NCBI RefSeq assembly: GCF_000384215.1
Contig: NZ_KB913032.1
Span: forward strand, 9,571,605 to 9,635,604
Direction of reading: 5' to 3'
Source: Amycolatopsis alba DSM 44262
GTDB lineage: Bacteria; Actinomycetota; Actinomycetes; Mycobacteriales; Pseudonocardiaceae
Length of the DNA: 64,000 nucleotides
The notes beneath the pieces were generated by a model. The model saw nothing but the letters and a program-made list of their open reading frames with translations, did no database searches and was not told where the DNA came from. Each line of letters starts with the position of its first letter. Position 1 is the stretch's first letter. Position numbers and translations under genes: made by a program. Below are positions 1 to 10,431 of the stretch, piece by piece.

Positions 1-1446
1 TTCGGTCTCGTCGGCTTCCGGGCCGATCCCGATGGCGATCAACGGCAGCGGGCGCTCCGGGTCGCGCAGCTTTCCCAGTTCGGCCATCAGTTTCTCGCGG
101 CCGATGCCGTCGGGATCGGTGTCGCGGCCGTCGGTCATCACGATGACCAGGTTCAGCTTCCCCTGCTCCCATTCCTTGCGCGCCAGCCGATAGACGTCGA
201 GGACGCTGTCGTAGAGCCCGGTCTGCCCGTCCGGGACGGCGCGGACCGCGCGCAACCGGTCCACCGCCTTCAGCTGCTGCCCGACCGGCGCCATCGGCAG
301 GATCTCCCGGTAGTCACGCTCACCGTCCACTTTGGTCGCGAAAGCCAGGAAACGGATCTGTGACGCGGGTTTGAACAAGTGCAGGGCGTTCTCCGCCGCT
401 TCCAGCGTGATCCGCAGCCGGGACTTGCCGGTGCCGGGGACCGGCGCGCTCATCGAACCGGAAACGTCGATGAGCACCTGGACCCGTGCGCTCGCGGTCA
501 CCCCGGCCCACGCGCTGAGCGCTTTGTCGACCTCGACCGCGGCCGGGATCTCGGCGCTGCGCTGCCCTTGCGCCTCGACGCGCCGATCGGTTTCGGGCAG
601 CCGCAACGCTTGCCCGCCCGAACCGCGAAGCCCGGACTGCGTGCTGGTCGCGGAGCCGTAGAGCAGGGCACGTTTCAGTTCCGCGACGGCCCTGCCCTGC
701 TGCGGGGTCGCGCCCGCGAGCTCGACGAACGGGTAGTCGAGCGACAGGGCAGCCGGTGAGTACGCGGCCACCAGCGCGACCTCGCCCCCGGAGAGCTCGG
801 AGTTGTGCCGCAGCACCGCGTTCTCCGACGCCGGGTACACCGTCGGCGAGGCCCCGGCGGAGAACTTCCGGAGCAGGGCCACGTACGCGGCGGCGGGATC
901 CACGGAGTCCTTCGCGACGTCGCGGAGCGCCAGCAGCGCGGAAACACCGACGGGGTCACGCACGGGATCCGGCATCCCGGCGGCGATCCCGGCACTGCCG
1001 AGCACATCCGCCCAGGTCAGCGATTTGCCGGGCCAGCCGAGCGCTTTCGCGACCGGCTCCTGGACCGCGAGCACCACCGGTGAACTGGCCACCGACGGCC
1101 CGGAGACGGGAGACCCGTCGGCACGCCGCAGGAACAGCGTCGAGGACGGGATCCAGGCTTGGAACCGGGGCGTCGTTCCGGGCAGTTCCCCCGCCACCTG
1201 GAGGGAATCCCTGGACTGGACGTCGAACACGACGCAGGCGAGCCCGAGGTCCTTTGCGGTCTGGGTGACGGCGGGGGCGATGTCCGGCGACGCGGCGACG
1301 GCCACCCGCACGGGCTCGCAGCCGGGATCGGACCGGGCCAGGGCCACGGCCACCCAGGTGGCCGTGCCGAGCACGGCCGCCAGCGCGAGCGCCAGCAGCG
1401 GGAGCAGCATCCGTCTTCGGGTCCGGGCGGTGGTGTGGCGTCCCAT
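1..1446 (-). CDS. Solute-binding/von Willebrand factor A domain protein, 3' end outside window
   Basis: The 482 residues in the window start with a basic N-terminus and a hydrophobic segment at about residues 13-36, so the product is exported or membrane-anchored. The central part resembles an extracellular solute-binding domain. The C-terminal part is a VWA domain with a MIDAS motif (DVSGS, near residue 327) and a second metal-site motif (TDGRD, near 435). VWA domains usually make metal-dependent protein contacts; the specific role is unknown. I chose the ATG at 1446 because GGGAGAG lies just upstream; an in-frame ATG at 1461 is weaker. The reading frame is still open at the left edge, so the end is missing. 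Confidence 0.85.
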   Translation of the reverse strand, partial: MGRHTTARTRRRMLLPLLALALAAVLGTATWVAVALARSDPGCEPVRVAVAASPDIAPAVTQTAKDLGLACVVFDVQSRDSLQVAGELPGTTPRFQAWIPSSTLFLRRADGSPVSGPSVASSPVVLAVQEPVAKALGWPGKSLTWADVLGSAGIAAGMPDPVRDPVGVSALLALRDVAKDSVDPAAAYVALLRKFSAGASPTVYPASENAVLRHNSELSGGEVALVAAYSPAALSLDYPFVELAGATPQQGRAVAELKRALLYGSATSTQSGLRGSGGQALRLPETDRRVEAQGQRSAEIPAAVEVDKALSAWAGVTASARVQVLIDVSGSMSAPVPGTGKSRLRITLEAAENALHLFKPASQIRFLAFATKVDGERDYREILPMAPVGQQLKAVDRLRAVRAVPDGQTGLYDSVLDVYRLARKEWEQGKLNLVIVMTDGRDTDPDGIGREKLMAELGKLRDPERPLPLIAIGIGPEADETE

Positions 1447-1618
1447 CGGCTCTCCCGGCATGGGGCTCGAGGAGCGTCCGAGGGTACGCCGCCCGCACCC
1501 CTAGGGGAAGGCTGCGACTTTCGTCGTAGAAGGACCCCACCAAGGCGGGAGGTGCCCCGGCGCGGGTCACGGAACACTTGCCCGGTAAGGAAAGCACTCG
1601 AAACCGGGGGAATCCGTG

Positions 1619-1738
1619 ATGAACCGGCCCACTCGTGCGGAACAGCGCAAAGCCCGCAACGCCCTCTTCGGTCAGGCGGTCATGATCGCCTTCGCTCTGC
1701 TGCTGACGGCGGCCGCCGGTCGGCCTTCATCGGGATGA
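1619..1738 (+). CDS. Possible 39-residue single-span membrane peptide, perhaps a truncated gene
   Basis: A short frame beginning MNRPTRAEQRKARN continues into a hydrophobic stretch (AVMIAFALLLTAAA) and stops soon after. GGGGGAA lies about 6 bases upstream of a GTG that directly precedes the ATG, and the basic N-terminus plus single span look like a real small membrane protein. Its end overlaps, on the opposite strand, the odd C-terminal end of the pentapeptide-repeat gene. Both genes may therefore have lost their 3' ends at one junction. Function unknown; coding status is inferred from ribosome binding site and composition only. Confidence 0.4.
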   Translation: MNRPTRAEQRKARNALFGQAVMIAFALLLTAAAGRPSSG

Positions 1739-2522
1739 GCCGCGCTTGCGCGACCGGCGAGGTGACCCAAGGACGCCAGGGTGACGGCCAGGAGTGCGCG
1801 GCGCCGGGCTGCTCCACCCGCGCGTCGGAGAAGTCCGCCCGGTGCTTGAACTCGGCCTCGGCGAAGGTGGTCGTCCCGCTGAACATCGCACCGCTGAAAC
1901 TGGCGACCTCGGGGAAGACCGCCGCTCGGAAGTCGGTGTCGCCGGTGAACCAGGCCCGGTCGAAATTCGCGAAGCGCCAGAACCTGGCACGCCGGAAGTT
2001 CCCGCCGACGACCACGCCGTCCCGGAAGTCGGCGTCGCTGAGATCGCACTCCTCGAAGTCCGGCTCGACGAGCACCGCGTCTCGGAGTTCCAGTTCCTCG
2101 ACCTCCCAGTACTCGGCGCCCCCGGACCGCCGGAGATGCCGGGTGAGCAGGCCCTGCGCGGCGCGCCGGATCTCGAACTCTTCCTCGTCTTCGACCGGGT
2201 GACGGAAGGGCCTGCGCAGGTAAGCGCACGTCAGCTCGATGACGTCTTCCCGCACGTCGGGGTTCTCGCGCCCGCACCGCTCCAGCTCCCCGAGGCCCGC
2301 GAGGCGCTCGGCGGCGTCCTCGCTGTCCAGCATCGCGGCGAAGCCGTCCAGCATCTCGGCAAGGCGTCGCCAGTGATCCTGTTGCCGCGCCTGAACCATT
2401 CGCTCGGGCCGCAGCCGCCGGTCACGCCGGGCCCCTTCGATCCAGATCAGGCCCACATAGACCGCGCCCACGCCCAGTGCGACACCCGCCAGCGCCGCCA
2501 CGACGTACACCCCCACCATCAT
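1680..2522 (-). CDS. Membrane-anchored pentapeptide-repeat protein
   Basis: The protein has 280 residues. A hydrophobic segment at residues 4-26 should anchor it, followed by a charged helical region. From about residue 145 to 240 it shows degenerate pentapeptide repeats with the typical A(D/N)(L/F)xx pattern (for example CDLSDADFRD and FSGAMFSG), which fold as a right-handed quadrilateral helix. The target is unknown. There is no Shine-Dalgarno sequence, but CATAAT lies 6 bases before the ATG (2534 to 2529), which fits leaderless transcription. The last 35 residues or so are Pro/Arg-rich and unlike the repeats. This could be read-through past an ancestral end, or a frameshift or deletion near 1740. 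Confidence 0.7.
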   Translation of the reverse strand: MMVGVYVVAALAGVALGVGAVYVGLIWIEGARRDRRLRPERMVQARQQDHWRRLAEMLDGFAAMLDSEDAAERLAGLGELERCGRENPDVREDVIELTCAYLRRPFRHPVEDEEEFEIRRAAQGLLTRHLRRSGGAEYWEVEELELRDAVLVEPDFEECDLSDADFRDGVVVGGNFRRARFWRFANFDRAWFTGDTDFRAAVFPEVASFSGAMFSGTTTFAEAEFKHRADFSDARVEQPGAAHSWPSPWRPWVTSPVAQARLIPMKADRRPPSAAERRRS

Positions 2523-2538
2523 GCGGTGATTATGCGCG

Positions 2539-2576
2539 TGAAGGCCCCCTCACTCGACTGAGTAAGAGGGCCTTCA
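2539..2576 (-). terminator. Hairpin terminator after rnj
   Basis: Inverted repeat with 17-base arms (2539-2555 and 2560-2576, 15 of 17 paired) and a 4-base loop, 13 bases beyond the rnj stop. There is no U tract, as is common in actinobacteria. The stem contains the TGAAGGCC/GGCCTTCA core also present in the hairpins at 10344 and 61023. It lies inside the region that should carry the promoter of the pentapeptide gene. Confidence 0.7.
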
Positions 2577-2588
2577 GACGCGTTCGGG

Positions 2589-5407
<2,819 letters not shown>

Positions 5408-6907
5408 CTATTTGACCTTGGTGGTGATCTGCGTCGGGATCTGGCTGCCGTCGGTCTTGGCGAGCAGGCAGAGGAACCCGCGGGAGTAGTTCCGCTCCTC
5501 CTCGCTGGGCGGACGGTTCCATTCGGCCTCGGTCGGCACGACGGGCCGCCAGATCAGTGTCGACCGCTGCTGCGCCGGGACGACGTCCGAGTTGAAGGTC
5601 GCCGAGCAGATCGCCTCGGCGATCCGGTTCACCGTCTCCGCGCCGGGATACGCCACGACCTTGGCGTCGTCGTCGGAGGAGGACTCGACGTCGAGCAAGC
5701 TGCGCTTCGCGAAGACCTCCATCAGGTGATCGTCACTGCAACTGGTCCCGTTGTTCAGATTGATGCCCTCTTTGAGGGGCACGTTGTAGCAGTCCCCGGA
5801 GGAACCGAGCTTGACCTGGCCGTTGATGCCGTAGGTCAGCGTGGGCTGTGCCTGCGTGTTCCCGGCGGGCGTGGCCATCCAGCGGCCGAGGAAGATGCCG
5901 CCGACCAGCGCGCCGATCACGGCGACCGCGGCCAGGCTGAGCCACAGCGGACGGAGGTTGCGCTTCGCGGGGGCGGGCGCGAGCCGGGTCATCGGCTGTC
6001 CTGGCTGCATCATCGCCGTGCCGCCCGAGGGCGGGGTCGGCTGGGCCTGCACGCCCTGTGCCGCCGAAAGCAGGCTGCGGACCTGGTCGTAGGACATCCG
6101 CGCTTCGGGCTTGGTGACCAGGAGGCCGAGGATCGCGGCGGCCAGCGGGCCCTGGACCCTGGTCAGGTACGGCGCCTCGGTCATGATCGCGTGCAGTGTC
6201 GCCGCGGTGGTCGAACGCTCGAACGCGACGATGCCCTCGGCGGCGAAGAACAGGGTCGTGCCCAGGGACCAGAAGTCCGATTCGGGCATCGCGTCGCGGC
6301 CTTCGACCCGTTCCGGCGCCATGAACGCGGGCGAGCCGACGATCATGCCGCTGGTGGTCAGGCGCGGGTCGTCCGCGGCGTGCGCGATGCCGAAGTCGGT
6401 GAGCTTCACCCGGCCGTCCGGGGCGACCATGATGTTCGCCGGTTTGACGTCACGGTGCACGATCCCGGCGCCGTGCGCGGCGCGCAGCGCGGACAGCACC
6501 CGCTCCCCCACCAGCGCCACCTGCTGGGCGGGCAGGGGTCCGTGCTCGCGGACCAGATCGGCCAGCGTCGGCGCCTCGACCAGCTCCATCACGATGTACG
6601 TGGCGCCGTTCTCGGTGACGACGTCGTACACGGTGACCACGGCCGGGTCGTTGAGGCGCCCGCCGGAGCGGACCTCGCGCAGCATCCGCTCCGAAAGCAC
6701 CGAAGCGTCCTCGGGCGCGTTGGGGAACTTCAGCTCCTTGATCGCCACCTGGCGGCCGATCACCTGGTCCTGGGCACGCCAGACGATCCCCATCCCGCCG
6801 CGGCCGAGCTCGCCCAGCAGGGCGTACCGGCCGGCGACGATCCGCGCGCCGGCGGCCTGATACGTCTGCTGGGGCGGCCCGTACGGACGGGTCTGTTCGT
6901 CGGTCAA
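5408..6907 (-). CDS. Membrane serine/threonine protein kinase with septum-formation-like ectodomain
   Basis: 499 residues. The N-terminal kinase domain (about 27-285) has the glycine loop GRGGMG, the lysine of AIKEL, HRDVKPANIM, DFG and the MAPE motif, so it should be active. The activation loop carries two adjacent threonines. A proline-rich linker, one transmembrane span (near 315-340) and an exported C-terminal domain with four cysteines follow. The ectodomain pattern (GDCYNVP, then TSCSDDH, then two later cysteines) resembles the Septum_form family, suggesting a sensor of cell-surface or division state. The start is TTG at 6907 with AAGGAG upstream. It sits between dapA and the thyX/ACT pair. 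Confidence 0.9.
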   Translation of the reverse strand: MTDEQTRPYGPPQQTYQAAGARIVAGRYALLGELGRGGMGIVWRAQDQVIGRQVAIKELKFPNAPEDASVLSERMLREVRSGGRLNDPAVVTVYDVVTENGATYIVMELVEAPTLADLVREHGPLPAQQVALVGERVLSALRAAHGAGIVHRDVKPANIMVAPDGRVKLTDFGIAHAADDPRLTTSGMIVGSPAFMAPERVEGRDAMPESDFWSLGTTLFFAAEGIVAFERSTTAATLHAIMTEAPYLTRVQGPLAAAILGLLVTKPEARMSYDQVRSLLSAAQGVQAQPTPPSGGTAMMQPGQPMTRLAPAPAKRNLRPLWLSLAAVAVIGALVGGIFLGRWMATPAGNTQAQPTLTYGINGQVKLGSSGDCYNVPLKEGINLNNGTSCSDDHLMEVFAKRSLLDVESSSDDDAKVVAYPGAETVNRIAEAICSATFNSDVVPAQQRSTLIWRPVVPTEAEWNRPPSEEERNYSRGFLCLLAKTDGSQIPTQITTKVK

Positions 6908-6989
6908 GGTTCGGTGCTCCTTCGGTTCGCGCCGGATGCTGACTCGGACCCGTTCGCGCCCCGAAAGGTTCCTTCGCCGAGCTCGTGAA

Positions 6990-7382
6990 TCAGAGCGTGA
7001 CCTCGTGGCCGGATTCCCGGAGCGCCTTCACCGCGCGTTCCAGTTCGGGAGCCCGGACCAGCACGTGGTCGGTGTCGAAAGTGGACAGCGAGAACAGCGC
7101 CACCCCGGCGGCGGCCAGCTCGCTCGACAGCGCCGCGATGATGCCGGTCAGCGTGAAGGCCAGCGGCCCGCGGACCGACAGCAGCCGCCAGCCGTCCTCG
7201 ACCGTGGCCCCGGCAGGCGCGAGACCGGCCGGGCAGATCACCGACAGTTCTTCGGGCGTCCGCGTGATCGAGATCAGCACGGGCTCGCCGGGGTCGAGCA
7301 GGTTCGCCGGAACCGGCGCGTCCGGGGCGAGGCGGGCGACCGCGTACTCGCCGGGCCGGACGTCGATCGCGAGGCGTCGCAT
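6990..7382 (-). CDS. ACT domain protein
   Basis: 130-residue protein made of two ACT-type modules; the second (FTLTGIIAALSSELAAAGVALF) carries the usual hydrophobic beta-alpha-beta pattern. ACT domains bind small ligands, mostly amino acids, and act as regulators. No catalytic domain is attached. Its ATG overlaps the thyX stop as TGATG at 7380-7384, so it is coupled to thyX. The ligand cannot be told from sequence. Confidence 0.8.
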   Translation of the reverse strand: MRRLAIDVRPGEYAVARLAPDAPVPANLLDPGEPVLISITRTPEELSVICPAGLAPAGATVEDGWRLLSVRGPLAFTLTGIIAALSSELAAAGVALFSLSTFDTDHVLVRAPELERAVKALRESGHEVTL

Positions 7383-8134
7383 CAGCCTTCGAGCACCTTC
7401 GGGCTGGACGCGACCTCGGTGCCGTCGGGCAGCGCGGAGATGGTGAAGTCCGCGAACACGTTGCCCGAGGCCTTCTGCAGCTCGCGCAGGCAGTCGATGG
7501 CCAGGGCGCGGATCTCGACGTCGGCGTGCTCGGTGGCGCGCATCGCGATGAAGTGCCGCCAGGCGCGGTAGTTGCCGGTGACGACGATGCGGGTCTCGGT
7601 CGCGTTCGGGAGCACGGCGCGGGCGGCCTGGCGGGCCTGCTTGCGGCGCAGGGTCGCGCTCGGCACGTCGGCGAACTTCTCCTCCAGCCCGGCGAGAAGC
7701 TCGGTGTAGGCGTCGACGGCGGCCTGTGAGGCGGCGAGGAACTTCGCGTGCAGCTCCGGGTCCTGCGCGATGACGTCGGGCTCGACGAACGCGGCGTCGC
7801 GCTCCGGGACGTAACGCTGCGAAAGCTGCGAGTACGAGAAGTGCCGGTGACGGATCAGCTCGTGCGTCAGCGACCGGGAGATCCCGGTGATGTAGAAGCT
7901 GACGGACCCGTGCTCCAGCACCGACAGGTGGCCGACGTCGATGATGTGCTCGAGGTAGCCGGCGTTGGTGGCCGTCTTCGGGTTCGGCTTCTTCCAGGAC
8001 TGGTAGCAGGCCCGGCCCGCGAATTCGGCCAGCGCCTCACCACCGTCGGCATCGGTCGACCACGGTACGTCCGACGGCGGGAAGAACTCCGTCTTCGCGA
8101 TCAGTTGAACCTTGGGTGACACGGTCTCGGCCAC
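7382..8134 (-). CDS. thyX: Flavin-dependent thymidylate synthase
   Basis: Makes dTMP from dUMP using methylenetetrahydrofolate with FAD/NADPH. The ThyX signature RHRxxSxxxxSxR is present as [13 protein letters not shown] near residue 90, and the length of 250 residues is normal. The start is GTG at 8134 with AAGGGAG just upstream; the frame stays open for 22 more codons without support. In M. tuberculosis thyX is also close to dapA and rnj. It is divergent from the HicB-like gene, and its upstream region contains that gene's operator sites. Confidence 0.96.
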   Translation of the reverse strand: MAETVSPKVQLIAKTEFFPPSDVPWSTDADGGEALAEFAGRACYQSWKKPNPKTATNAGYLEHIIDVGHLSVLEHGSVSFYITGISRSLTHELIRHRHFSYSQLSQRYVPERDAAFVEPDVIAQDPELHAKFLAASQAAVDAYTELLAGLEEKFADVPSATLRRKQARQAARAVLPNATETRIVVTGNYRAWRHFIAMRATEHADVEIRALAIDCLRELQKASGNVFADFTISALPDGTEVASSPKVLEG

Positions 8135-8206
8135 GTTCGCACTCCCTTTCGACCCCTGCTCCACGACTCCAAGCAGCGTAACCGCAGCCCTCCCTGACAC
8201 CCCGGC

Positions 8207-8268
8207 GACATCACGGTGACGTCAGCGCCTCCTTGACTGACATCACAAGTGACGTCATAGTGGTGTCA
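8207..8268 (+). promoter_or_regulatory. Promoter and double operator of the ribbon-helix-helix gene
   Basis: Two nearly identical inverted repeats of TGACGTCAC lie at 8207-8224 and 8239-8257, with a third half site (GTGGTGTCA) at 8260-8268 running into the ATG. A good promoter overlaps them: -35 TTGACT (8233-8238) and -10 CATAGT (8256-8261) with a 17-base spacer. The second operator fills this spacer exactly. The -10 box ends 6 bases before the ATG, so the mRNA is probably leaderless. Binding by the encoded RHH protein is an inference from family behaviour (Arc, CopG and antitoxin autoregulation). Confidence 0.75.
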
Positions 8269-8798
8269 TGGATCTGACGCCGTACATCACAAGCCTTCGC
8301 GAGGACCTCGCGAACACGGCTTCGGCCGGCGACGAGCAGACGCGGCGCGCTGCCGCGCTGCTGTCGTCGGCGCTGGAGCCGGCCGCCCGGCTGACCATCA
8401 TGAACGCCCTCGCCGACCTGGCCGCCGAAGTGACTTCGGCACTGCCAGGACACGCCGTCGACGTCCGGCTCGACGGCCGCGACGTGCGCGTCGTCGTCAC
8501 CGGCTCGCCCTCCGCGGAGGGCGCCGAGCGGTCCGCGCCCCGCCAGGAGGCGCCGCGGGATGCCCCGCGCGCACCCAAGGTGGACACGGGTGACATCACC
8601 CGCATCACGCTGCGCCTGTTCGAGCAGGTCAAGGGCCAGGCCGAAGCCGCGGCCGCCTCGCAGGGCGTTTCGCTGAACACGTTCGTCTCGCAGGCCGTCC
8701 AGGGGGCGCTGGGCAAGAGCGGTAGCGAGCACTGGCAGTACAAGCAGAAGCCGGGCGGCGGTGCCGGTTCGCACCTGCACGGCTGGGTCCAGGGCTGA
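8268..8798 (+). CDS. HicB-like ribbon-helix-helix protein
   Basis: 176 residues. The N-terminal 80 residues form a helix-rich and beta region (ending VDVRLDGRDVRVVVTG) like the partial RNase H-type fold of HicB antitoxins. After a Pro/Ala linker, residues 110-147 form a ribbon-helix-helix DNA-binding domain (ITRITLRLFEQVKGQAE, then GVSLNTFVSQAV). The C-terminus is Gly/His-rich. No HicA-type toxin is next to it; the following gene is a DUF4097 protein, a pairing I recall from other actinobacteria. It is probably an autoregulated DNA-binding protein rather than half of a toxin-antitoxin pair. Confidence 0.8.
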   Translation: MDLTPYITSLREDLANTASAGDEQTRRAAALLSSALEPAARLTIMNALADLAAEVTSALPGHAVDVRLDGRDVRVVVTGSPSAEGAERSAPRQEAPRDAPRAPKVDTGDITRITLRLFEQVKGQAEAAAASQGVSLNTFVSQAVQGALGKSGSEHWQYKQKPGGGAGSHLHGWVQG

Positions 8799-8983
8799 GG
8801 CCTGTGGGCGGAGCTGAAGACACACTTCGAAAGCGGCCAAACGCGTGAACCCGCCCCGGCCGAAGGCCCCGCTATCGCGGTGGCAGGGCGCCTTCATCCG
8901 CCACCGTGACGGAGAAGACCAAGCAGCGTCCTGCCGACGTCGATCGCGGTCGCGGGTTCACCACCAGACACTGAGGGACGGAA

Positions 8984-9892
8984 ATGACCGAGGAAAGCAC
9001 TCCCGCGGGTGAAGAGATCGTGCGCGTCGAGGACTTCGAGGCCGAGGGCCCGATCGAGATCGACGTGAGCGTGGCCATCGGCCGGGTGACCATCGACCTG
9101 ACCGGCGAAAGCGGTGTCCACGCCGAGGTCCGCCGCGACGGCGGCGAGCAGCAGCCGTGGGTGGACGGGATGACGAGCCTGCTCAGCTGGGTCGGGGAAC
9201 GCTTCGGCGACCAGCTCGGCACCGACCCCCGCGGCTCTGTGGGTGACGCCGTGGCGCAGACGCGGATCGAGAAGGTCGGCAACCGGCTGGTCGTCCAGGC
9301 GCCGAAGGCCTGGCAGCTGAAGAACATCCCGCTCGCCGTGACCGTCCGGGCACCCGCCGGTTCGCATCTGGAGGTGCGGGCCGGGGCGGCCGACGTCACG
9401 GTGACCGGTTCCGCCGGACGCGCCGACCTCCTCACCGGCGCCGGCAAGATCGGCCTGGAGCGGGCCGACGGTTCGGCGATCGTCCGCACCGGCACCGGCG
9501 ACGTCAAACTCGGGCCGACACTGTCCGGCCTGCAGTTGCGCACCGGCAGCGGCTCCGTCGAAGCGGCCTCGGTGAACGGTTCGGCCACGGTCGCGACCGG
9601 TACCGGTGACGTCTGGCTCGGCGAGGTCGCGGGCGAGGTCCTGGCGCGCACCGGCAGCGGCGACCTCTCGGTGGCGGACGCCGCCTCCGGGTCGCTGGAG
9701 CTGACCACCGGCTCGGGCGAGGTCCGGGTCGGGATCCGCGGCGGCGTCCAGGCGGAGATCGACCTCTCGTCGACCACCGGGTCCGTGTCGAGCGAGCTGG
9801 AAGTCGCGGAGACCGCTCCTTCCGAGGTCTCGCTGAAGGTGCGGGCGCGCACCGGCACCGGCGACGCGAAGGTGACCAGCGCGGCCCGGTGA
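8984..9892 (+). CDS. DUF4097-family beta-strand-repeat protein
   Basis: 302 residues without signal peptide or membrane span. From about residue 115 onward it is built of repeated units with a (R/T)TG(T/S)G(D/S)(V/L) core (for example VRTGTGDVKLG, ARTGSGDLSVA, LTTGSGEVRVG). This is the stacked-strand pattern of the DUF4097/adhesin-like family. The function of the family is unknown. A GGGACGG ribosome binding site precedes the ATG. The gap of 185 bases after the HicB-like gene has no obvious terminator, so co-transcription is likely. Confidence 0.8.
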   Translation: MTEESTPAGEEIVRVEDFEAEGPIEIDVSVAIGRVTIDLTGESGVHAEVRRDGGEQQPWVDGMTSLLSWVGERFGDQLGTDPRGSVGDAVAQTRIEKVGNRLVVQAPKAWQLKNIPLAVTVRAPAGSHLEVRAGAADVTVTGSAGRADLLTGAGKIGLERADGSAIVRTGTGDVKLGPTLSGLQLRTGSGSVEAASVNGSATVATGTGDVWLGEVAGEVLARTGSGDLSVADAASGSLELTTGSGEVRVGIRGGVQAEIDLSSTTGSVSSELEVAETAPSEVSLKVRARTGTGDAKVTSAAR

Positions 9893-9913
9893 GGCCGCGG
9901 ACTGCAGGGGGAT

Positions 9914-9965
9914 CGAGGGACCTTTGCTCTCACTTTTCCACGGGGGTGAGAGCAAAGGTCCCTCG
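9914..9965 (+). terminator. Strong hairpin terminator after the DUF4097 gene
   Basis: Perfect inverted repeat with 20-base arms (9914-9933 and 9946-9965) and a 12-base loop, starting 22 bases after the stop codon. Confidence 0.8.
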
Positions 9966-9999
9966 TGTGCCGGGCTCGTGGGCAGGGTGACGCGACACC

Positions 10000-10062
10000 G
10001 CACGAGAGTTCCGTGCCCAAGCACGCGAGTCACGTCCCTGATCACGCCAGTCACGCCTTCGA
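10000..10062 (-). repeat. 21-bp tandem repeat cluster, three units
   Basis: Three consecutive degenerate 21-base units (10000-10020, 10021-10041, 10042-10062), each carrying a CACG core followed by AGT at the same place. Read on the minus strand they match the CGCGTGA-type start of the units at 28249 and 41787. Confidence 0.7.
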
Positions 10063-10166
10063 CCCCAGTGAGCGGCCGTCCTCGTGAGTGTTCAGGACGG
10101 TTGGAGCAGGCGGTGTCTTAGGTGCCTGCTGGATTGTGGCCGCGGTTGATCACGGGGTCCGCCGCG

Positions 10167-10208
10167 TGGCGTCCATCTGGACACGCGTGTCGTCCCTTCC
10201 GTCACGCG
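10167..10208 (-). repeat. 21-bp tandem repeat, two well-preserved units
   Basis: Two units at 10167-10187 and 10188-10208. On the minus strand they begin CGCGTG and end GGACGCCA or GGACGACA, closest to the units at 28270 and 41850. They end 15 bases before a 53-bp element. Confidence 0.75.
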
Positions 10209-10225
10209 AGTCCGCAGCCGCAGGT

Positions 10226-10278
10226 GTCGCGAAAGCCACTTTCGCGACACCTGATGTCCCGAAAGTGGCTTTCGCGAC
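10226..10278. repeat. 53-bp double-stem element, copy A
   Basis: Architecture: 23-base arm, 7-base spacer, 23-base arm. Each arm is a 9-base stem around a 5-base loop, GCCAC in the left arm and GTGGC in the right, and the two arms are also inverted copies of each other. It can fold as two small hairpins or as one long hairpin. With flanks the long stem covers 10224-10280. It lies between convergent genes. Confidence 0.85.
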
Positions 10279-10343
10279 ACTGCCCGGCCTCACTGGACGC
10301 GGGGTCAGCCGGGCAGGGCCGTGAACGAGCCAGAGCGCACGGG

Positions 10344-10398
10344 TGTCCTGAAGGCCCCCTTTGAGAAGTTCAACGCCTCAAAGGGGGCCTTCAGGACA
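10344..10398 (-). terminator. Long hairpin terminator downstream of the YcaQ-like gene
   Basis: Perfect inverted repeat with 22-base arms (10344-10365 and 10377-10398) and an 11-base loop, 34 bases beyond the stop of the minus-strand gene. It contains the TGAAGGCC core seen in other hairpins here and may stop transcription from both sides. Confidence 0.8.
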
Positions 10399-10431
10399 CC
10401 GCGACAACCGCCCTAGCCACTCACGAGGCCT

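Larger units (their letters stand above)
9966..10343. other. Non-coding repeat-rich convergent intergenic region
   Basis: I see no credible gene between the terminators of the DUF4097 and YcaQ-like genes. The stretch is filled by 21-bp repeat units in two sub-clusters and one 53-bp double-stem element, each listed separately. Confidence 0.6.

Noticed and set aside
8268..9892. HicAB toxin-antitoxin pair
   Set aside because: No small HicA-type RNase gene lies on either side; the neighbour is a DUF4097 protein.
9893..10431. Small RNA or protein gene in the convergent gap
   Set aside because: Only short frames through the repeats are open and none has a supported start; the 7-residue periodicity follows from the 21-base units.
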